Below are positions 40,455 to 52,700 of a DNA stretch of 64,000 nucleotides, piece by piece (positions within the stretch are counted from its first letter, which is position 1; the number at the start of each line of letters is the position of its first letter). The translations under genes were made by a program, and so were the position numbers. Origin of the DNA: Sinotaia quadrata (taxonomy: Eukaryota > Mollusca > Gastropoda > Architaenioglossa > Viviparidae). The notes under the pieces are model-generated. The model was not told where the DNA came from and did not search any database. It saw only the letters and a list, made by a program, of their open reading frames with translations. The stretch covers positions 106,431,360 to 106,495,359 of the forward strand of contig CM054181.1 of NCBI GenBank assembly GCA_028829895.1. Reading direction: 5' to 3'.

Positions 40455-40985
40455 GAGGTTAGCTTTTAATTAAGTTGTTCATGTCTAGACAAGAAGTAAA
40501 TACAGAGGTTAGCTTTTAATTAAGTTGTTCATGTCTAGACAAGGAGTAAATACATAGGTTAGTTTTAATTAAGTTGTTCATGTCTAGACAAGAAGTAAAT
40601 ACAGAGGTTAGCTTTTAATTAAGTTGTTCATGTCTAGACAAGAAGTAAATACAGAGGTTAGCTTTTAATTAAGTTGTTCATGTCTAGACAAGGAGTAAAT
40701 ACATAGTTTAGTTTTAATTAATAAGTTCATGCTTAGACAAGGAATAAATACTAGAACTTAGATTTTAATTGAGTTTTTCATGTCTAGACAAGAGGTAAAT
40801 ACAGAGGTTAGCTTTTAATTAAGTTGTTCATGTCTAGACAAGAAGTAAATACAGAGGTTAGCTTTTAATTAAGTTGTTCATGTCTAGACAAGGAGTAAAT
40901 ACATAGGTTAGTTTTAATTAATAAGTTCATGCTTAGACAAGGAATAAATACAGCACTTAGATTTTAATTGAGTTTTTCATGCATA
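40455..40985 (+). repeat. 57-nt minisatellite, about 9.5 copies
   Basis: Unit AGAGGTTAGCTTTTAATTAA GTTGTTCATGTCTAGACAAG AAGTAAATAC. Two variant units (ATAAGTTCATGCTTAGACAA) recur in the same order, showing a higher-order block of several units. Confidence 0.93.
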
Positions 40986-41199
40986 GGAAGCATTTCCCTA
41001 AACGTATGCAAATGAAGAATTACATAACAATAGTCTTGCACATGTTCAGATCTTATGCAATTTGTTACATAGTGTTGGCCACTGTCTAAGTGCTGGTCGT
41101 TGTCACATTGTGCCAACAAATATTTATTTATGTAGTTTAGATTTCATGTTTCAAAAGAAATTCTCATTTGATACACTCCGATGTTGAAGCTTATATCAC

Positions 41200-41655
41200 A
41201 CATTTCCATAATGTATACATGCCTTGGCTCTTACAAGTTTTCATGGCAAAAGTTTTGGCTCAAATAAGACGGTATTATACAAAGTTTGGCGCATACAAGA
41301 TAGTATTATACAAAGTTTGGTTAGTACAAGTTCGTCCTCTATAAGTCGTTTCACATATGTGATGGCAGTACAACGGTCTTGTATCGTTCATTCACATGTA
41401 ACACTTTTGCACGAACAAGTTCGGTTCATTCAACTCTGCTCATGCGCACTGGTCTCAAATATCTCCTGCGGACCTTTCGCACAAGGTGTTATTATAAAAA
41501 ATTATGAAATTTTCAAATTTTGTCTTCGACGGTCTTGTACCATTCACGTTGCTATTGCAAGAGTCTCGGTTCTCACTGTTTGCATAGCAAAGGTCTTGGC
41601 TCGTATGTGCTGGCATGAAAAGAGTTTTTATTTTTCCACAAGGAAGAACGAATAA
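41200..41655 (+). repeat. degenerate array of short TTGGCT/TACAAG units
   Basis: Decayed copies of a unit like CATGGCAAAAGTTTTGGCTC and TATACAAAGTTTGGCGCATA. A 143-codon plus-strand frame crosses it; its composition follows the repeat and it has no domain, so it is not called a gene. Confidence 0.5.
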
Positions 41656-41659
41656 AAGG

Positions 41660-42460
41660 ACTGCTGCAAGAGAGGTGTTGAAATCATAAAACGGTCATAA
41701 CCATGACTGCCACTTGTTGACGCAACGTGAGATGAAATTCAATCCTGTACATGTGACATAAGATGCCTCAGAATGCTACTGTGCTATTATTTGCACATAA
41801 AATTGCTGGCATCAATTTTCTATTCAAATACACAAATTCCTTCCTTATTATTTTAGTTTGTTCTTTGGTTGTACAGATTTGCACACATCAAAAAGCGAGT
41901 TAACACGTCACTCAGGCACCATTAAAATTTGTCTGTTGACATTAATTTTGTCACACTCCCCAGACACCTACCCACCTATCTAAAATCCGTTCACTGTTCA
42001 CTGACGTTTGAGTGATTGGCAATTTGTTTAATTTCTTTCTGTCTTATAACAATGGTGTTAAAGGAAATGTGGATAGCGAGTACCATACTTTCTGCAATTG
42101 AAAAGTTAAGTATTCGCTATAGTTGTATCGCGTTACGAATACTTTCGTAAGTGCGTGAGGTTCTATAAAGCAATATAAAAAAAAAAGTAATGACATTATT
42201 ATAATGAAAGATAATGCATGAAGATTTACGGCTGACACACATACTTAGCATTTACCAGTCTCGCCCACTTTCGCAACAGATCACTGCACTGCATTTTGCT
42301 TCAGGCTTATAATGACTGGTCCCAGTTGTGACGATTTTTATTTTCTTTCTCGAAAGACTTCTTTACTGCACAGCTCTTGTAGTAAATGCTGTCGCATATC
42401 TCCATTATCATGGGTAGAAATCGCTATTGAGGCCAAATGTACAATTTGTACGTGTTAGAG
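41660..42460. other. no feature seen
   Basis: AT-rich sequence without array, open frame or transposon end. Confidence 0.5.
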
Positions 42461-42461
42461 G

Positions 42462-42715
42462 GTAGTAGATCCCGTAAACACTAGAGATCTGGAGATCGTT
42501 TACGTAAACATCTTGTTTAAGTCTTATAGTAGATCCCGTAAACACTAGAGATCTGGAGATCGTTTACGTAAACATCTTGTTTAAGTCTTATAGTAGATCC
42601 CGTAACACTAGAGATCTGGAGATCGTTTACGTAAACATCTTGTTTAAGTCTTATAGTAGATCCCGTAAACACTAGAGATCTGGAGATCGTTTACGTAAAC
42701 ATCTTGTTTAAGCCC
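42462..42715 (+). repeat. 65-nt tandem repeat with forkhead-like palindrome, 4 copies
   Basis: Units begin TAGTAGATCCCGTAAACACT, continue AGAGATCTGGAGATC and then GTTTACGTAAACATC. Each contains the 12-bp palindrome GTTTACGTAAAC and two or more GTAAACA forkhead cores. Copies are almost identical; one lacks a single A. Confidence 0.95.
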
Positions 42716-42799
42716 TATAAGGTTACCGTTCTTGAAGAAGTGCTTTGTGTATGTTTTCAAGAATTTATTATTTAAATAAAGTTCTTCTATAATACTGTG

Positions 42800-42840
42800 A
42801 GTGCGCGCGCGCGTGTGTGTGTGTGTGTGTGTGTGTGAGA
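42800..42840 (+). repeat. GC/TG microsatellite
   Basis: GCGCGCGCGTGTGTGTGTGTG run, a Z-DNA-prone sequence. Confidence 0.9.
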
Positions 42841-42879
42841 TGAATGGTGGTAGGGGGTGGGGGTGTCTGAAATGAAACA

Positions 42880-44640
42880 ATTCATTATCGACATACTTTA
42901 TTAAAAGACATTTCTAATAACGGTAGTGCAATATCAAATAACAGTCGAAAACTTCACGAAATGTCTCGTATTCCTGCAAATGCAGTAAAATCACCCCCAT
43001 CCCCACCCACGCCACCTCCAACATCAAACATTCCGTTCCCCTTCGTGCAGACGCATTTCATCCAGTCATTCAGGGGCTGGTCATTTTCTAATTTTGCAAT
43101 AGACGTTGATCGGCTTGGACTTTTGGAAGCCCGGATGTGAAGTGCTAAGTGCTCTCAATTCGATTGATTTCTCTTTTCGTTGCTGGTCATTCGTAACTCG
43201 GGTTTTCAGATAAATGTGGCCGTTTATTAATAACTGTGAAGAAAAGTATTAAAGTACATTATATTTTGACTATTCATGAATGGGAGAATTTTTATTGTCA
43301 GTCGTGGGATTCATGTTCAGCTACTCTTTTGCTAGGACTGCGCAACGGGAAATAATTTCTTAACTGTAGTAAATAAATTTTGTATAATTTAATGACCTGC
43401 AACTCCTACATAATGTAGGTAGGTTATTTGTTGTGTGGTAATCAGTTTTGTTTGTTTGCATTTGCAGTGTTCGTCTAATCATAGTTCGACATAATGATTG
43501 CATGTTGTTGTTTTTTTTTCTTTATAGAATTATTTACATTGTGCTAATGTCATTTTATGCATATTTATGCAAATATGCAAGGCTACACGTTACAAGCAAA
43601 AATAAAATTTAATACAAGCACATAGAAAAGATGGACATTCTGATATTTTTTTTTTATTAGAACAGGTATTGGCAGAAATGAGTTCCTAGCTTTTGGACGT
43701 CAAGTACCACGTGACCCTTTAATTCATTATGATCAGCATAATGCAAGATAACATCACAGTTATGTGCAACTTAAAAAAAAATCTCCTCTGATTAATGACA
43801 ACGTCAACAAGTTTTGTGTCGTATTTGAATCTCTGGCATGTCTGCAAGGCGCACCTGTCACGCACCAGTGCCCCCCTGGGAGCAACCAGGTGGAAACACA
43901 CTACCTACATCTCGTCAGTCGTGCTGTGTTCTAAAGTGTGTAGGTGTGTTGTATTATTCCAAACATATCGGAATTACATTTCGCTTTAATTCCAAGTTCG
44001 TATAATTGTGTTTATATCGTTAGATGTTGGTTGGTTGGAGGAAGGGCAGGCGGGGGGGGTATATTTGCAAAGGAATATAGAAGTGCTGTGCCACAGCGAA
44101 ACTAAGCCAACGATATGTCGCACAAACATACTTTAGATTTTACGAACTGTTTTAGAAGAGACTCATACTTGATAGGTGTGGCGATGTAGATGATCATAAT
44201 TTGGAATCTCAACAAAGGATATTGTATTTTTCTTGAAATCTGAAATAGCCTTAATTAAAACGTGTGTGTGATCTTTGAAAAACTTCTTATACATTCGAGT
44301 ATGTGCAGTGCCTGAGTAGTGCGATGGGCATTCATCTCGAATGGCAGCTTACGGTACAGTCAAGGTCATTTGCTAAATGAGGCTCGAATTTCCATAATGT
44401 GATTTATGTTCAAGCCTTTCAATAAAAATATTCTTTTATGCTCCTTAAAATGCATTCATTTTAATTTTCCACCCGTCACGATAGGTGGCAAATACTGTAG
44501 TTTCTAGGTAAACTGCTTACCGTTTTGTTTATATTTTATTTTTTTCACACGATCTGGTGGTTCTAACTGTATCTTTAAATTATACATTAAAGTTAGCTGT
44601 TTGCATTCTTCTAGCTTATGTTATTTTTTTAATTTATTTA
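42880..44640. other. no gene recognised
   Basis: Mixed sequence. A GC-richer patch at 43,795-43,935 is open on both strands for about 60 codons but has no clear splice sites or motif. Short T, A and G runs near 44,640-44,690. Confidence 0.45.
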
Positions 44641-44789
44641 TTTATTTTTTATTTTTATTTTTATTTTTTTTTTTGGGGGGGGGGCAGTTTTTCTTTTTTG
44701 AAATCTTAGCCAGAACACTCAGAAGCGGGAATTTTTCGGAGTTTATCATGTAGGATAATTCTTATCTTCGTTTCGTTTTCTATATTTTT

Positions 44790-46160
44790 TGTGTGTGTGA
44801 TTGCGTGCGTGCGTGTGCGCGCGCGAGTGTGTGGAAATTGATGAATACGAAAAAGTGCTTTATGTATTTGTGTGTGGAAATTGTTGAATGCTTACAAATG
44901 TTGTATGTATTTGTGCGTGTGTTTGCATGTATGAGTGTGATTATTACAGTGTGTGAGATATAACAGAAAGGAAGATGTGGGGGGGGGGCGCGCACGCGCA
45001 CTACGAGTCATTGCGCACAAAAACACAACATGGTAAAGAGTATGACAATTAGTTCTGCATGCTCATGATTCGCTCTGTTGCATCCTAAGTATCCCGGTAC
45101 GTCATAACGAATATAAATCGCGTAATTATTCTTTTATTACCTGTGTGATATCTGCAGGCAATATATTAGTCCAGTTCGAGCGTAACATGCACACAAATAG
45201 GGCTGATGATGACACTGTGACCCATCAAACACAGACGTCCTTTTCTAACTCTACCACGTAGTGTACTCCGAATGATTTTGTTTTCCCTAGCTCTGACGTC
45301 ATGTCTTTGGGCGAGATCGTAAAAGATTAGGTTACAACGATCAATTATGCAACCCATAAACCACTGTCAAATCGTCCCCCTGACAGTTTGCAAATAATCT
45401 TACTTCACTTCAGAGAATTGACTGTGTGCAATTTTTATTGAGATCCGTGTAAAATAATTTCCCCAGGTTTGTAGAAAGAATTCTCAGGAGTACTGTAAAC
45501 TGGTAGCCATAGCCTGGAAAAAGTTTTGCAGAAGTGCCACACCTTTCGCACAATCTTCTCACAGCACCCTTTCCCCCAGTGCTCGGGACTCGAGAGTAAG
45601 GTAACATATTTTGTCTTGCTAGAAAAAACATAACGCCAAACACAAATTCCCATCTTGACAAAACTGTGTACGGAATGCGAATCAAAAGAGCAAAGGTCAC
45701 AGATCAGCACTAAAAAAGATCTGACCTATGTCTTATCCTTTCATTTAATTTTGAGGCGTAAGCACGTATTTGTGTTTCTTTGATTCGATTATTTAACGGA
45801 TATTAATAGAATTATATTCTTGAATACATTTTGATATTGTTTTAATGTTTATAGTGCTGGATATTTGTAGTATTAAACGGTAAGATAATTATTTACTTTT
45901 AAAATGCACATTCCTCGAAAAAAAAAAGTGTATGGTGTGAAGATTGCCAAGTGTTGCCATAGTGATAAAAAAAATTGACATTTTCAAATTATGTTATTGT
46001 AGTTAATTTTCAGTGTTTTTAGCGTATGTGTAGGCGGGCGGGGCGGTATTTTTTTTTTTTAAAGAAAAGACACACTCTTTCCATTAAGTCTAGGAAATAC
46101 AAATTGGTCGTTCCATTTGAAAAACTGAAACTTTTGAAATTATCGGACCGTTATAGTCTT
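44790..46160. other. no confirmed gene; TG/GC runs and a GC-richer patch
   Basis: GT/GC runs at 44,790-44,830 and 44,985-45,000. At 45,410-45,710 two overlapping minus-strand frames of 96 and 91 codons are open, without recognisable domain; I could not decide between chance and a relic. Confidence 0.4.
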
Positions 46161-46164
46161 GCAA

Positions 46165-46335
46165 TTGTTATGGTTAACATGATATTGTGATAATATTTGT
46201 ACTTATTTGTTATGGTTAGCATGATATTGAGATAACAATATTAGTACTTATTTGTTATGGTTAACATGATATTGAGATAACAATATCAGTACTTATCTGT
46301 TATGGTTAATATGATATTGAGATAACAATGTTAGT
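46165..46335 (+). repeat. 46-nt tandem repeat, about 3.6 copies
   Basis: TGTTATGGTTAACATGATAT TGAGATAACAATATTAGTAC TTATT units. Confidence 0.92.
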
Positions 46336-46481
46336 ACTTATTGAGCCTGGTGACACACACTAAACAAAATAAGCAAAATGATCATTAGTTCGTTCATAGC
46401 TGGTTCCAATTTAATCTCATTTGTGGATTCTAATTTTAATTTCTAATACACCCAGTAAAGATTGTCCATGTAACTGCAGTA

Positions 46482-46562
46482 AAGCGTGTGTACGGTGGTA
46501 GGTGTGTGTGCAGTCAAGCGTGTGTACGGTGGTAGGTATGTGCAGTAAAGCGCGTATACGGC

Positions 46563-46606
<44 letters not shown>

Positions 46607-46608
46607 CT
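46482..46608 (+). repeat. GCAGTAAAGCGTGTGTACGG repeat passing into (TG)n
   Basis: Three copies of a 33-nt unit followed by about 20 TG dinucleotides; the array may have grown out of the TG run. Confidence 0.88.
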
Positions 46609-47102
46609 GTGATACGAGTTGCAATGAGTTAACTAAACAAAGAAACAGCGCACTCCAACAAAGCTTGTCGATCATTTTAACCACATAAAGGTTTTACTTC
46701 TGTTGTGACATCATTGAAAAACGTTTGCAAAAGCCGTCCATGAAAAGTGCACAAATTGAACAGACAAATCAAGCAAATAGTAACACCCTGTCGCCACCTC
46801 CCTCCCCAACCTTTTGACTAGTACGCTAGCCCTAAGGTTAACCTTGAACACACCCTTATGCCTTACTTTTTACATTCCGGATCAAACAGCGGTTTCGACT
46901 TGCCTACCAGTGGGCTCGACATCTTACCGAGTACTGAGCGTGCAGAGGGTGAATGGAAGAAAATCGAGACGTGATGACAACTTTGTTGACCCAAGCGAGC
47001 TTTGTCAAACGGGTAGAACTGACCGAAAAGCAGGTCACTAGTCAAAAATTATTAAGTACATTTACGGAAACATGCAAGAGGACTTCCTTTTAAAATCAGA
47101 AG

Positions 47103-47215
47103 TGTTCTTCCAAGTTTATGTTCTTTCAAGTTTATGTTCTTTCAAGTTTATGTTCTTCCAAGTTTATGTTCTTTCAAGTTTATGTTCTTCCAAGTTTATG
47201 TTCTTCCAAGTTTAC
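47103..47215 (+). repeat. 15-nt repeat, about 7 copies
   Basis: CAAGTTTATGTTCTT with CAAG/TCAAG alternation. Confidence 0.92.
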
Positions 47216-47405
47216 AAATTTGATGAACCTCTACTCCGAAAATAAAGGCGATCATTAGCATATATTAACTGACTGATAAAGATCGAATGGACGTAGGAAT
47301 ATTTGGTACATGTTTGCACTGATTTATGATTTGAATTGGAGAATGCTTTATAAGTTTATATAATTGAACCATTATTTCTACGTTCACTAATTTTCTTTTT
47401 TCCAG

Positions 47406-47420
47406 CAATGGAGCGATTTG
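47406..47420 (+). CDS. possible 15-nt micro-exon
   Basis: CAATGGAGCGATTTG sits between TTTTCTTTTTTCCAG and GTATGTATAAG, both near-consensus. A length of 15 keeps any phase. It may belong to the plus-strand Ig gene, but two good sites 15 nt apart also arise by chance. Confidence 0.2.
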
Positions 47421-47714
47421 GTATGTATAAGAGGATATGCCAATGTTATGAAAGTTTCAGCTGGATTGGCACATTTCCATTATTCCATTATGTATTAATT
47501 TAGCAGATTGTTATGAAGTTTTTAGTTTGTAGTAAACTGTCCAGTGTTCTCTGCGTACTTGGTGTTAGAGTACTTAACACAGCAGGACATGGACAAGTAA
47601 TATCATTTCGTGAAAAAACCAACATTTTTTATATATCTGTTACAAACGTGTACTTGTTGAGACAGACAAGCAAACAAGTATGCTTTCAGGGTTCATTCTA
47701 AAAAGTATAGCGAG

Positions 47715-47850
47715 AAGTGTGTGTGTGTTAGTGTGTGAATAAGCGTGTGTATCAAGTATGTTTGTATGTGAGTGATAGGTGAGGGCATAAGTGTATATGT
47801 GTGTGTGTGTGTGCGAGTGCATGTGTATGTCCGTATGTGCGTGGGTGTGG
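47715..47850 (-). repeat. TG-rich microsatellite complex
   Basis: Interrupted TG/TATG repeats. The CA-strand frames of 60-90 codons are artefacts. Confidence 0.85.
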
Positions 47851-48110
47851 CGATGTATACACAGTTAAGAAATTCGTTGAGACACATGACTGTATGAGAC
47901 TTACTAAAAAAGGCCACACTACAAGAAAAATAAAATGAAATGAAAACAAATTGAAATCCAAACTCCAAGGTCGACATCAGGACTTGTCACGAACAATAGT
48001 AACAGGTTGATATGTCTGACCTACTTCACACGTGACTTGATATCAATACTTGCCTTTTGCTGGTTTCCATTAATGCTTTCCACGTGAATTTTTTCTTTCC
48101 TCTTCTTCCA

Positions 48111-48111
48111 T

Positions 48112-48144
<33 letters not shown>
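48111..48144 (+). repeat. poly-T run
   Basis: About 34 uninterrupted T, then GCACAAACC. It could be the tail of an antisense retroposed sequence, but no element body was recognised. Confidence 0.8.
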
Positions 48145-48146
<2 letters not shown>

Positions 48147-48362
48147 ACAAACCCTCAGGTACACATTTCAGTACACAGTTAAAAGACATGAGACATTGCA
48201 TGTTTGACAGAAATATTACTATATAGATAAGACCGAGACACTAGTTCACTGTGTACTAACTTGCTTAATAAGATATACTACTATAAAATTCACAAACGTT
48301 ATTTTCCTGATTTTCGATGGCCTGTACAATATAAATCCTTTTTCTTGTTTTCTTTTAAGCAG

Positions 48363-48518
48363 CCGCTAATCTACATTGATGTTGCTAGTTAACTTAGTAC
48401 AGTGTCGAGACCAGTGGCTCACCCTTCCCTTTAACAACACTCCCTGTCGGCGCCCTACCCGAATGGCCGCTCAGAAACTGTACAGCACAGAACTATTATG
48501 TTGGATGTCAGAATCTCG
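48363..48518 (+). other. exon-like block with strong acceptor
   Basis: Acceptor TTGTTTTCTTTTAAGCAG precedes a GC-richer block that ends TCTCG|GTAACG. An ATG at about 48,463 opens MAAQKLYSTELLCWMSES and would leave phase 2 at the donor, matching the Ig exon at 50,369. Upstream of the ATG all frames have stops, as in a 5'UTR. A start here would give only half an Ig domain and no signal peptide, so I do not join them. Confidence 0.2.
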
Positions 48519-49520
48519 GTAACGTTAGCCCGTAGAGCAGTGAATCAATCAGAATACTTTACTCCAGTGCCCAGATATGCAGATCATAAATGCTGCAGCT
48601 TGACAACTACCCCGGCCAGAACAAGGACCGAGCCTCCACTACAACCCTCGGTCCACTTCATGCCACAAATAACTGGCTGGCTTTACTGTCGATGACCATC
48701 GTATCTTCTGGCGCGGCTATTAATTCGAGTGTATTTGCAAGCGTGCAGAATACGAACGGTACCTAACATGGTGTGGATCGAAGTTTTATATTTTAGAACT
48801 TTAATGTATCCATGGCACTCTTACATACGTACACCCAAACAAACCGAAATCAAGGAAGCAAACAAACCGAAACAATTACGCAGACGAACTTAACTCTGTT
48901 TTATACCGAGAGTATAAGGTACTGTTTGAGTAAGACTTCTTCAACTCAATTACTGAATGAATTTACAAAGTTAAGACAAGCATCAGCATAAAGTGATCAA
49001 GGAGTGATTATGACAAGAACTTTATAAGAAAAGAAAAAGTGTTTCTCACCAATATTAAAAGGCGCAAAGGAAAACACGTAAATGATCATCTTTTCTACCT
49101 CTGGAATTATCGATCCTTAAATATATTTGCAGAATATACTGATGTGTTGTGTAATCGATACTAAACGTTTAAAATTATCCTTGTATAATTGTGGAATAAT
49201 GTACGCATGCGCAAAACCGGGCTAAACGTCTTTCCTGTTTTTTTATTAGCGTCTGAAAACTTCAACTTTTCATTTTATATTTTTTAATTTAAATTCTATC
49301 AGTCCTAAAGTTACTCATTGTGCTAAAACACGCTTTCTTGAAAAAAAAAGTGCATATAATTATGTCCTCGAGAAATGTATAAGGTGTACACGTCTGTGTG
49401 GTAGTGATCGATGGCTGTGGGTGTAGGGGGTGTTCGGTCTTAGGTCTACGCAGTTCTCGATAAGCTAAATTTTGGGACAACCCCCGGTACCGCCTACTTA
49501 CTCCAGTGACGGACAAAAGG

Positions 49521-49589
49521 TATATATAAGCTTTGGTAGAGAAAGGCTGGCAGACTGAATGTAAACGGCTTCTTTGGCCTTCTAAACAG
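49521..49589 (+). promoter_or_regulatory. TATA promoter and short first exon (putative)
   Basis: TATATATAAG at 49,521-49,530 is followed 31 nt later by an initiator-like CAGACT (49,551). The transcribed stretch ends at 49,589 in TCTAAACAG|GTAAGAG, a strong donor. All frames of the 38-nt exon have stops, so it would be 5'UTR. It lies 780 bp before the Ig exon on the same strand. Confidence 0.4.
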
Positions 49590-50368
49590 GTAAGAGTTTG
49601 TGTGTGTGTGCGTGCGTGCGTGCGTGACACGGGTATCTTTCTAAAAGTGAGCCAGTGTGTTACCAAAGGTAAATATTGGTAAGAATTATTTTATATAAGT
49701 TTTTCTTTGCTGCTGGATTGCAAACACGGAGTAAGAAATATGAGTTCATTTTCGAATGTAGGTGTCAGAACGCATGAGTACATCAGTATGGAACCTCCAA
49801 GAAAAGTCATGCTAGTGAATCCGCGGCTTGTTACATGTTATGTAATTCTCACCTCATGGTCTCTGCCTCTCTTTAGTTCTCTTTCCTTTCTCTTTATCGA
49901 TCTTTCCATCTCTGTGGTCTGCTTGCCACGTTTTCATTCTTCCGTCTAATACGATCTCTCAATCCTGTATATTTGGTTTGTCTGTTTTGTTCTAATTTAT
50001 TTTTCTCTTTTACGATCATTTTATCTGTCCTATCTACTTGTGTTTGTTCTATTTTCTCTCTTTGTTGATCTTTGTCTATCTGGTCTGCCTGGATGCTTGT
50101 TCTAGTTGATCTTTGTCTATTGTGGGAGTGGGGTGGGAACCGTGAATCACATTACAAGTTCGTCTTATATACGTGGGTGGACAGAGAACCCCCCGGAGCT
50201 TGGGAGCTGTGCCAGTTCCGGCGTCAACCACGCTTTTATGCAAATTGTCACCTTCCTAGCTCTCTATACCACTGCGCCCTTCATCGAACACATAGATACA
50301 CACATTCTGCGATATTTATTTATAAACTATTTTCTGTGCCATTGCGGTCGTTACAAATACTATTTTAG

Positions 50369-50458
50369 TTCACCGGCAGCGGACTCTGGTTACTACATAT
50401 GCCGAGCCTCTGTGAAAGAGTCGAGAGTAGTGTATACTGACAGACAGATTGTAGTTTT
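50369..50458 (+). CDS. Ig half-domain exon
   Basis: 90 nt, phase 2 at both ends. Acceptor AAATACTATTTTAG, donor GTTTT|GTAAGG. It reads SPAADSGYYICRASVKESRV then VYTDRQIVV. D-S-G-x-Y-x-C is the diagnostic F-strand motif of V/I-set Ig domains, and DRQIVVL is a good G strand. The first Cys and the Trp must come from upstream exons. An in-frame TAA directly follows the donor. Confidence 0.75.
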
Positions 50459-52621
50459 GTAAGGTCGAGAGCAGTGTATACTGACAGATTGTAGTTTTGT
50501 AAGGTCGGGAGCAGTGTATACTGAGAGACAGATTGTAGTTTTGTAAGGTCGAGAGCAGTGTATACTGACAGATTGTAGTTTTGTAAGGTCAAGAGCAGTG
50601 TATACTGACAGACAGATTGTAGTTTTGTAAGGTCGAGAGCAGTGTATACTGACAAACAGATTGTAGTTTTATACGGTCAGGGTGAACTTGGAGTGCAAAT
50701 AATGTCTTCAGCTGACTGACTAAGGAACTGAGATTTAAATCAAGCCACTGTGATGGACAAAGTCGTTTCTCACCCTTTGACCTGCAGTCAACTGAAATAC
50801 ATTCCAACTCTAGTAAAGCGTGACGTAATTACGTCAGTAAAGTTGACTTCCTACGTACAACAGTTACTCCACCTCTGGCAATTCTTCTGAATTGACTTTT
50901 TAAAAAAATTAAGTGGAATGCTTCAATACTTTGCACATACTACTTAAGCCTGCAATTCTCTCTCCCCCCTTCCACCTCCCCCTTTCAACCCCCCCCCCCC
51001 AATAATAATATATACAACAAAATAAATTGATTAATTTTTAAAAGTCACATAATCTCTTCCTTTATTCTTCTGTTAACTTGATATATTTTGGGATTTAATT
51101 TCTCATTAACACAGAAAGTTTGAATATTTCTTCTGTATTTTTCTGTGCTGGTCACATAGTGGTCACGTGTTATGCAAATATTTAATGCTGTAAAGCTCCA
51201 GATATAATAGTCTTCCACAAGAATTTGTTGAAGCAGCCTCGTAGTGCTCCACTTGCAGTTCAGTCAGTTAGAGCATTTCTTTCTTGGTCCTTGGAAATCC
51301 CCCCAATTCTTGTTAAATCTTATAGGTGAGTAATAGGATTTAGTTTTGACTGCTGCATCATAAAATAATTCAAATTTTCATTATTTTAAAAAAAATCTTT
51401 GAACTATTCATTGTACAAAAGTGATGACATCGTATAATTACATGGAAAATCCCCCCACCCACCCACACAGCTAGGTGGTATGTCACTTTCACTGATTATT
51501 GTAATGGCTGCTTTTAACAATATCGCTAAAAATATTAAAGGTGATTTTATATTGTGGTTCCCCGAACCAAGTGAACAACTGTATCAGCCAGTCATCCCGG
51601 TAATTAGTTTTTCGTCCATGCTAGTGCTGTAGTGCCACGAGGGAACAATTTGCTCCAATACATTGTCAGTTTAAATATTTCGTCATCGTCATCCATCACC
51701 ATCATTACTATGATTGTGATTTTTTTTTTTTAAAGCACAGAAACACTAAGTAACTATTTTTTAACACCGTATCTTCATACTACATTCTAAACCAAATCGG
51801 TTTTATATATTTATAGAATTGTTGTGGCCTAATTACGATCGATTATTTTCTTTTGATCATTTCACCAGAATGCCTCGCGCGCACAGACTCAATTTTGGGA
51901 CAGGACGCCGAAATGTCCTTCCAGCAAGATCTTCTGGTTTCAGCAGCACGCACTCGTTCGGCATGCCTCTCCTGCCTTCGCTGGGTAATCCGTTCTCCGA
52001 CTTTGGGTTCACGATATTCGAGTACGGCTTTGTCGGAGAAAGCGTCCTGGCAGGTAATTCTTCGCAAGGAAACGTACCTCCTGCTGTGAACACGCCAGTT
52101 CGGCCAGCCCAGTTACGTAAGTCTTGAGTTTAAATTTAAATGAATAAATAGTAGATGGAATAACACTTGAGCAGGACCAGCAAATACACACAAAAAACAA
52201 AAACAAACACAACTTATCAGACATTTAGAATATCCACTTCACAGGCAATATTTGTGTCTCAAATAATACATCTATATATAAAAAAAAAAAAATACTACAT
52301 AGCGGTCCTAAACACACGCTGCACCATATCGAGATTTTATTTCCCGTGTCTCAAGGGAAATAACTTAATTACAGTTGTTGGTCTTTGAAGATGTACGCTT
52401 CATACAAGGAGCAATTCATCCTGCCCAAATGGCGTTAATTCCTTCATTCAAAGGATATATTACGTAGATATACTGTCTCAGATGTGATGCCAAGGAAAAC
52501 TTGTAACGAGTTAGAGATAAATGATAACTCAAAGCCTTATCTCCCCTGTCCTATAGGGATCAAGAACCTCAGAGAATCTCTCGATGCCACAATCACATTT
52601 AACTTTAACATCCCCTCCCTC

Positions 52622-52700
<79 letters not shown>

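Noticed and set aside
41224..41655. 143-codon open frame
   Set aside because: It overlies a degenerate short repeat; composition follows the repeat and no signal or domain is visible.
45410..45710. Two overlapping minus-strand frames of 91-96 codons
   Set aside because: No domain, start context or splice sites; kept only as a note in the gene-free stretch.
46814..47041. 75-codon plus-strand frame (SYRVLSVQRVNG...) considered as an FN3 exon
   Set aside because: No convincing acceptor/donor pair in phase with other exons and no diagnostic residues.
50072..50368. Open frame upstream of the Ig exon starting MLVLVDLCLLW, considered as signal peptide or first Ig half
   Set aside because: No usable donor before 50,369, the frame does not match, and Cys/Trp spacing is wrong for an Ig domain.
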